A stretch of DNA of 64,000 nt from DATFBY01 sp035253585 (lineage in GTDB: Bacteria > Gemmatimonadota > Gemmatimonadetes > Gemmatimonadales > Gemmatimonadaceae): the NCBI GenBank assembly GCA_035253585.1, contig DATFBY010000125.1, forward strand, positions 1-64,000, given 5' to 3'. Shown in pieces: positions 60,764 to 64,000 of the stretch (positions are counted from its first letter, which is position 1; each line of letters opens with the position of its first letter). Below the pieces are notes generated by a model. That model had not been told where the DNA came from and ran no database searches. It saw only the letters and a list, made by a program, of their open reading frames with translations. A program made the position numbers and the translations under genes.

Positions 60764-61521
60764 CCGAGATTCTCGTCGTACACTCGCCGATCGCGCCACT
60801 TCTCGCCGAGCCGAAGATCTCGAGCGAGCTCATCTCGCAGCGGCTCGCCGGGCATCGCCTGGAAGTGCTCGAGCGCCGCGACTCGTGGCTCAGGGTCCGC
60901 GGCCACGATGAGTACGTGGGCTGGACGCACGACGGATATCTTCGTCGTCAGGCGCCTGACGAGTCGGGAAGCGCGAGCACGCGGACCTCGCTGGGTTGCA
61001 CGGTGCTGGGCGCCGACGGGCAACGCCGACAACTACCACTGGGCGCACTCCTGTCGGAAACCGACAGGATCGAATCCGGCACCGCGCTGGATGCTGAATC
61101 TCTCGCCAAACGCTTCCCGCCGGATGCCGGCTCCGTCGCGGCCAGCGCACTCGCGCTCTTCCCAGGCACGCCATACCTGTGGGGCGGCATCACGCCGTGG
61201 GGTGCCGACTGCTCGGGCTTCGTGCAGAGCGTGTTCGCGCTGCACGGTGTGCAGCTTCCGCGCGACGCGCGGGATCAGATGGAGCGTGTGAGCGCCGAAT
61301 CGGATGCAGTCGAGAATGCCGGCCCGGCCGATCTGCTGTTCTTCTCGGACCGCGACGACGGACGCATCACGCACGTCGGCATCTCGCTCGGCGGCGGACG
61401 AATGGCGCACGTCGCACTCGGCCGCGGCGGCTTTGCGGTGGATCAGCTTTCGTCCGACGAGCCTTACGTTGCGACGCTCCGCTCGCGCTTTCGCGGAATG
61501 CGTCGCATCGCCCTCCGCTAG
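60760..61521 (+). CDS. NlpC/P60 peptidase with N-terminal SH3-like domains
   Basis: Two SH3-like wall-binding segments (IAPLLAEPKISSELISQRLAG..., then the LGADGQRRQLPLG region) precede a C-terminal NlpC/P60 domain. The catalytic Cys is in GADCSGFVQS and the His in ITHVGIS. There is no clear signal peptide in this frame, so export or intracellular use is open. Such enzymes cut gamma-D-Glu-diamino acid links in wall peptides, consistent with recycling next to the P1 peptidase. Its stop TAG shares the CTAG palindrome with the convergent gene at 61518. Confidence 0.87.
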   Translation: MTEILVVHSPIAPLLAEPKISSELISQRLAGHRLEVLERRDSWLRVRGHDEYVGWTHDGYLRRQAPDESGSASTRTSLGCTVLGADGQRRQLPLGALLSETDRIESGTALDAESLAKRFPPDAGSVAASALALFPGTPYLWGGITPWGADCSGFVQSVFALHGVQLPRDARDQMERVSAESDAVENAGPADLLFFSDRDDGRITHVGISLGGGRMAHVALGRGGFAVDQLSSDEPYVATLRSRFRGMRRIALR

Positions 61522-61943
61522 CTCACCAGCCCGCCGGGAGCGGCGATTCCCACGCCGCCACTCCTCACTTGCAGCACCAGCTGTGCATGCGGCTCCCCGT
61601 CGAGCGCGATGCCCATCGTGTAGGCGCCGGCGACGTCGAGCGGAAGGTCGACGGCGGCGATGAGCGGAAGGTCCAGCTCCTGCACTTCCGCGGGCGGCTT
61701 CCCGATGTTGAGCTCACCGTTCGAGGACCAGAGCTCGGTGCCGTTCGGGTTCGACCAGCTGAGCGCGACTGTGTGGGCGCCGAATTCTTCGCGATTCCCC
61801 TTCAGCCGAAAGACGAGATGCGCGCGCGGGTGCACCGCCGGCAACGTGACGACCTGCACCGCATCGAACACGCCGAGAATGTTGAGCTTCCCTTCCTGGG
61901 AGAGGTTCGCGGCATCCGCGAAGAGCGCAAAAGACACATGCAT
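61518..61943 (-). CDS. Hypothetical protein, DUF6941-like (unknown function)
   Basis: I start at ATG 61943 (141 residues): MHVSFALFADAANLSQEGKLNILGVFDAVQV..., which reads like the DUF6941-type beta-sandwich proteins, then LPAVHPRAHLVFRLKGN and GTELWSSNGELNIGKPP. Longer readings upstream run into the divergent region and have odd composition. No catalytic motif, signal or membrane segment. It is convergent with the NlpC/P60 gene, with a 4-bp overlap at CTAG, and divergent from the EamA gene. The family name is a recollection of sequence style, not a proven match. Confidence 0.6.
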   Translation of the reverse strand: MHVSFALFADAANLSQEGKLNILGVFDAVQVVTLPAVHPRAHLVFRLKGNREEFGAHTVALSWSNPNGTELWSSNGELNIGKPPAEVQELDLPLIAAVDLPLDVAGAYTMGIALDGEPHAQLVLQVRSGGVGIAAPGGLVS

Positions 61944-62040
61944 GCCGACAAGGTAGATGGAACCGTGCGCGAGCGCCACGCGCAGGTCGGACGCCTGTGC
62001 CCGCTGTCGCGTGTGACGGTGACTACCTAGCTTTCGACGC

Positions 62041-62964
62041 ATGACGTCCACGACTGACGGCACCACGGTGCCCGGTCGCGCGGCAGGAGCAGCGCGGCCG
62101 GGCTTTTCCATGACCGACCTGATGCTCCTGTGCATGAGCATCATCTGGGGCGTCAACGTGCCGCTCATCAAGTACGGCACCAGCGTCATGCACCCACTCG
62201 CGTTCAACGGTCTCCGCGTTGCGTTCGCGGCGCTGTCGCTGACGCTGATCGCGCGCAGCTTCGTGGAGGTTCGCGTCAGCCGTCGCGAGCTGCTCGCGCT
62301 CGTCGGGCTGGGTCTGCTCGGTAACGGACTTTATCAGATTCTGTTCGTGGAAGGAGTCGCCATCACGCGGGCGGGAACGGCGGCGCTCATTCTGGCCTCT
62401 TCGCCCGCGTTCGTTGCGCTGATCGGTCATGTTCTGGGCGTCGAGCGCATCACTCTGCGTGGCGCCGCAGGAATCGTATTGTCGTTCGCCGGAATCGCGC
62501 TGGTAGTGTTGGGTACGACCCGCGCCGATGGCACACGGTCGACGTTGCTTGGTAACGCGCTCGTGCTTGCGGGTACGTTCTGCTGGTCGCTTTACACAGT
62601 GCTGCTCAAGCCGTACGCGAACCGACTCAGCGGCCCGTACATCACCGCGGTGACGATGAGCGCCGGCGCGGTTCCGGTATTTCTGTTCGGACTCCCGGCG
62701 ATGACACGCATCGATTGGGGAAGCGTGCCTTTCGGCGCCTGGATCACGATCATCTTCAGCGGACTGGGAGGCCTCGTCATCGCCTATCTTTTCTGGTATC
62801 GAGGCGTGCGAGTGCTCGGCCCGACACGCACCGCGATGTACTCGAATTTGCAACCCGTCTTCGCGCTGCTTGCCGCGTGGATCGGCTTGCACGAGGTACC
62901 GACGTTATTGCAAGGTGCGGGTGCCGCGTCGATCATCGCCGGCGTTCTACTCACGCGCACCTGA
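62041..62964 (+). CDS. EamA/DMT family transporter
   Basis: This 307-residue carrier has ten predicted helices in two EamA repeats, e.g. DLMLLCMSIIWGVNVPLIKYG and GIVLSFAGIALVVLG, then LVLAGTFCWSLYTVLLKPYANRLSG and the second-half ending LLQGAGAASIIAGVLLTRT. DMT proteins move amino acids, nucleotide sugars or drug-like metabolites across the inner membrane. The substrate cannot be read. Start ATG 62041; a HAD phosphatase gene follows 15 bp later. Confidence 0.88.
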   Translation: MTSTTDGTTVPGRAAGAARPGFSMTDLMLLCMSIIWGVNVPLIKYGTSVMHPLAFNGLRVAFAALSLTLIARSFVEVRVSRRELLALVGLGLLGNGLYQILFVEGVAITRAGTAALILASSPAFVALIGHVLGVERITLRGAAGIVLSFAGIALVVLGTTRADGTRSTLLGNALVLAGTFCWSLYTVLLKPYANRLSGPYITAVTMSAGAVPVFLFGLPAMTRIDWGSVPFGAWITIIFSGLGGLVIAYLFWYRGVRVLGPTRTAMYSNLQPVFALLAAWIGLHEVPTLLQGAGAASIIAGVLLTRT

Positions 62965-62979
62965 GTTTCATTCATCGAC

Positions 62980-63672
62980 ATGAAGCTGGTTCTCTTCGAC
63001 ATAGACGGCACGATCCTGTGGAGCGATGGTGCGGGCCGCCGCGCGATGACAGCCGCGCTGACCGAGATCTTCGGCGGCGCCGGACCGACCGAGTACCGCT
63101 ACGACGGGAAGACAGATCCCCAAATCGTGCGCGACCTCATGCGTCACTCCGGTCATACCGACGAGGCGATCGAGGCGCGTCTCGATGCACTGATGGCGCG
63201 CTATCTCGAGGGACTGCGCGAAGAGCTCGGTCCCGGTAGCACGCACGCGCATCTCTACGATGGCGTGGCCGAGCTGCTCGACGCGCTGGAGGCGCGATCC
63301 GACATAACGCTCGGGCTGCTGACCGGAAATCTGGCCGAGGGCGCGGCGATCAAACTGCGCGCTGTGGGAATCGATCCGCAGCGGTTTCGCGTTGGCGCTT
63401 TCGGATCGGATCATCATCATCGACCCGAGCTTCCGAGTGTCGCGCAGCGGCGCGCGCGCGAGCACCTCGGGCTGGACATCGCCGGCGATCGCATCATCGT
63501 GATCGGCGATACGCCCGCCGATCTCGAGTGCGGACGCTCGATCGGCGCCAAGGCGATCGGTGTGGCGACCGGCCGCTACTCGATGGAGGAGCTACAGCGT
63601 CATCATGCGATCGCTGTCTTTCGAGATCTGTCGGACACCGATGCGGTAATGGAGACGATTCTCGGTGCGTGA
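62980..63672 (+). CDS. HAD-superfamily phosphatase (phosphoglycolate-phosphatase-like)
   Basis: A 230-residue HAD enzyme with all catalytic motifs: motif I FDIDGTILWSDG with intact Asp-x-Asp, motif II LLTGN, a lysine-bearing linker, and motif III IVIGDTPADLECGRSIGA. It is more complete than the HAD-like protein at 31 kb and could be the true phosphoglycolate phosphatase for the glycolate oxidase, or act on another phosphate ester. The C-terminal end overlaps the CYTH-type gene by 8 bp. Confidence 0.87.
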   Translation: MKLVLFDIDGTILWSDGAGRRAMTAALTEIFGGAGPTEYRYDGKTDPQIVRDLMRHSGHTDEAIEARLDALMARYLEGLREELGPGSTHAHLYDGVAELLDALEARSDITLGLLTGNLAEGAAIKLRAVGIDPQRFRVGAFGSDHHHRPELPSVAQRRAREHLGLDIAGDRIIVIGDTPADLECGRSIGAKAIGVATGRYSMEELQRHHAIAVFRDLSDTDAVMETILGA

Positions 63673-64000
63673 GGTCGAGCTCAAGGCGGTGGTGGCGGAT
63701 TGGGACGCGACGGTCGCGCGCCTCCAGCGCGCCGGCGCGGAGCTCGTCTTCGACGGTCACCTTGCCGACCGCCGCCTCGATACAGTCGATCGCGCGTTGA
63801 CGGCAAAGGACATGGTGCTCCGTCTCCGGAGCTACACCGATGACAAGGGGACGCACGCCGAGCTCGGCTGGAAGGGCCCAACCGGCTACGAGGGCGGCTA
63901 CAAAGTTCGAGAGGAGCGCGAGACGAGGGTTGCTTCTCCCGAAGTAATGGTCGAGATCCTCGTGCGCCTGGGGTATGTCGTGACGCATGCCGTCGACCGT
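63665..64000 (+). CDS. CYTH-domain protein, N-terminal part (3' truncated by window edge)
   Basis: The frame opens at GTG 63665 inside the HAD gene end and stays open to the window edge (112 codons). The start VREVELKAVV holds the ExExK motif that defines the CYTH superfamily (class IV adenylate cyclases and triphosphatases). Also seen are RRLDTVDRAL, a basic VLRLRSYTDDKG, LGWKGP and YKVREERETRV, which fit the tunnel-fold charged rows. Whether it is a cyclase or a triphosphatase cannot be told from half the protein. Confidence 0.8.
   Translation, partial: MREVELKAVVADWDATVARLQRAGAELVFDGHLADRRLDTVDRALTAKDMVLRLRSYTDDKGTHAELGWKGPTGYEGGYKVREERETRVASPEVMVEILVRLGYVVTHAVDR

Overview
This is a GC-rich, densely coded Gram-negative chromosome segment. 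It has an outer-membrane TamA/TamB-type pair, Wza/Wzc-type polysaccharide export, several lipoproteins and a short primary-type sigma factor without region 1.1. Genes are tightly coupled, with many ATGA/GTGA stop-start overlaps and frequent GTG starts. The gene set fits Gemmatimonadota best, but that is an inference from gene content; no rRNA or other taxonomic marker lies in the window. There is no tRNA, rRNA, CRISPR array, phage or insertion sequence.

Layout. 1-15 kb is an extracellular polysaccharide locus. A plus-strand operon carries a polysaccharide deacetylase end, a FemAB-like and a GNAT acyltransferase, a toroid-like protein, a GT2, an AsnB-type amidotransferase, a GT39-like membrane protein and a YbhN-like membrane protein. 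Facing it on the minus strand are the initiating sugar-phosphate transferase, a Wza-like export protein and a Wzc-like tyrosine autokinase, with a degenerate receiver-GGDEF protein between the last two. 15-19 kb holds an NtrC-type regulator, a soluble histidine kinase and an M23 peptidase lipoprotein. 19-28 kb holds FtsH, a vWA protein and its likely MoxR-like ATPase partner (separated by an MFS carrier and a cytidylate-kinase-like protein), and a molybdopterin oxidoreductase.

29-37 kb is a minus-strand operon: SDR epimerase, YgfZ-like protein, an odd HAD protein, glycolate oxidase GlcF-GlcE-GlcD, a LON-domain protein and a lipid kinase. 37-42 kb has the sigma factor, a small membrane protein, a 3D-domain protein coupled to aroB, a PduO-type cobalamin adenosyltransferase and a Ser/Thr kinase. 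42-46 kb has a ferredoxin-NADP reductase and a partial peptide ABC system. 46-61.5 kb is a long plus-strand run: receiver-GGDEF, small membrane protein, TamA-like, TamB-like, lipid kinase, hybrid sensor kinase, a sigma54-activator-like protein lacking GAFTGA, two small proteins, a P1 peptidase and an NlpC/P60 peptidase. The window ends with an EamA transporter, a HAD phosphatase and the start of a CYTH-domain protein.

The most unusual signal is non-coding. Five intergenic elements (near 18.1, 38.4, 40.9, 43.2 and 43.9 kb) are long hairpins whose arms are runs of one heptamer (CGAGATT or CGGGAAG) facing their own complement. The arms flank a conserved core of about 35 bp ending in GGTGTGCC. 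A sixth relative at 9.5 kb has heptamer arms around an ordinary terminator. Separately, the octamer CGTYAGGC is strongly over-represented across the window and accounts for most in-frame TTA codons that I noticed.
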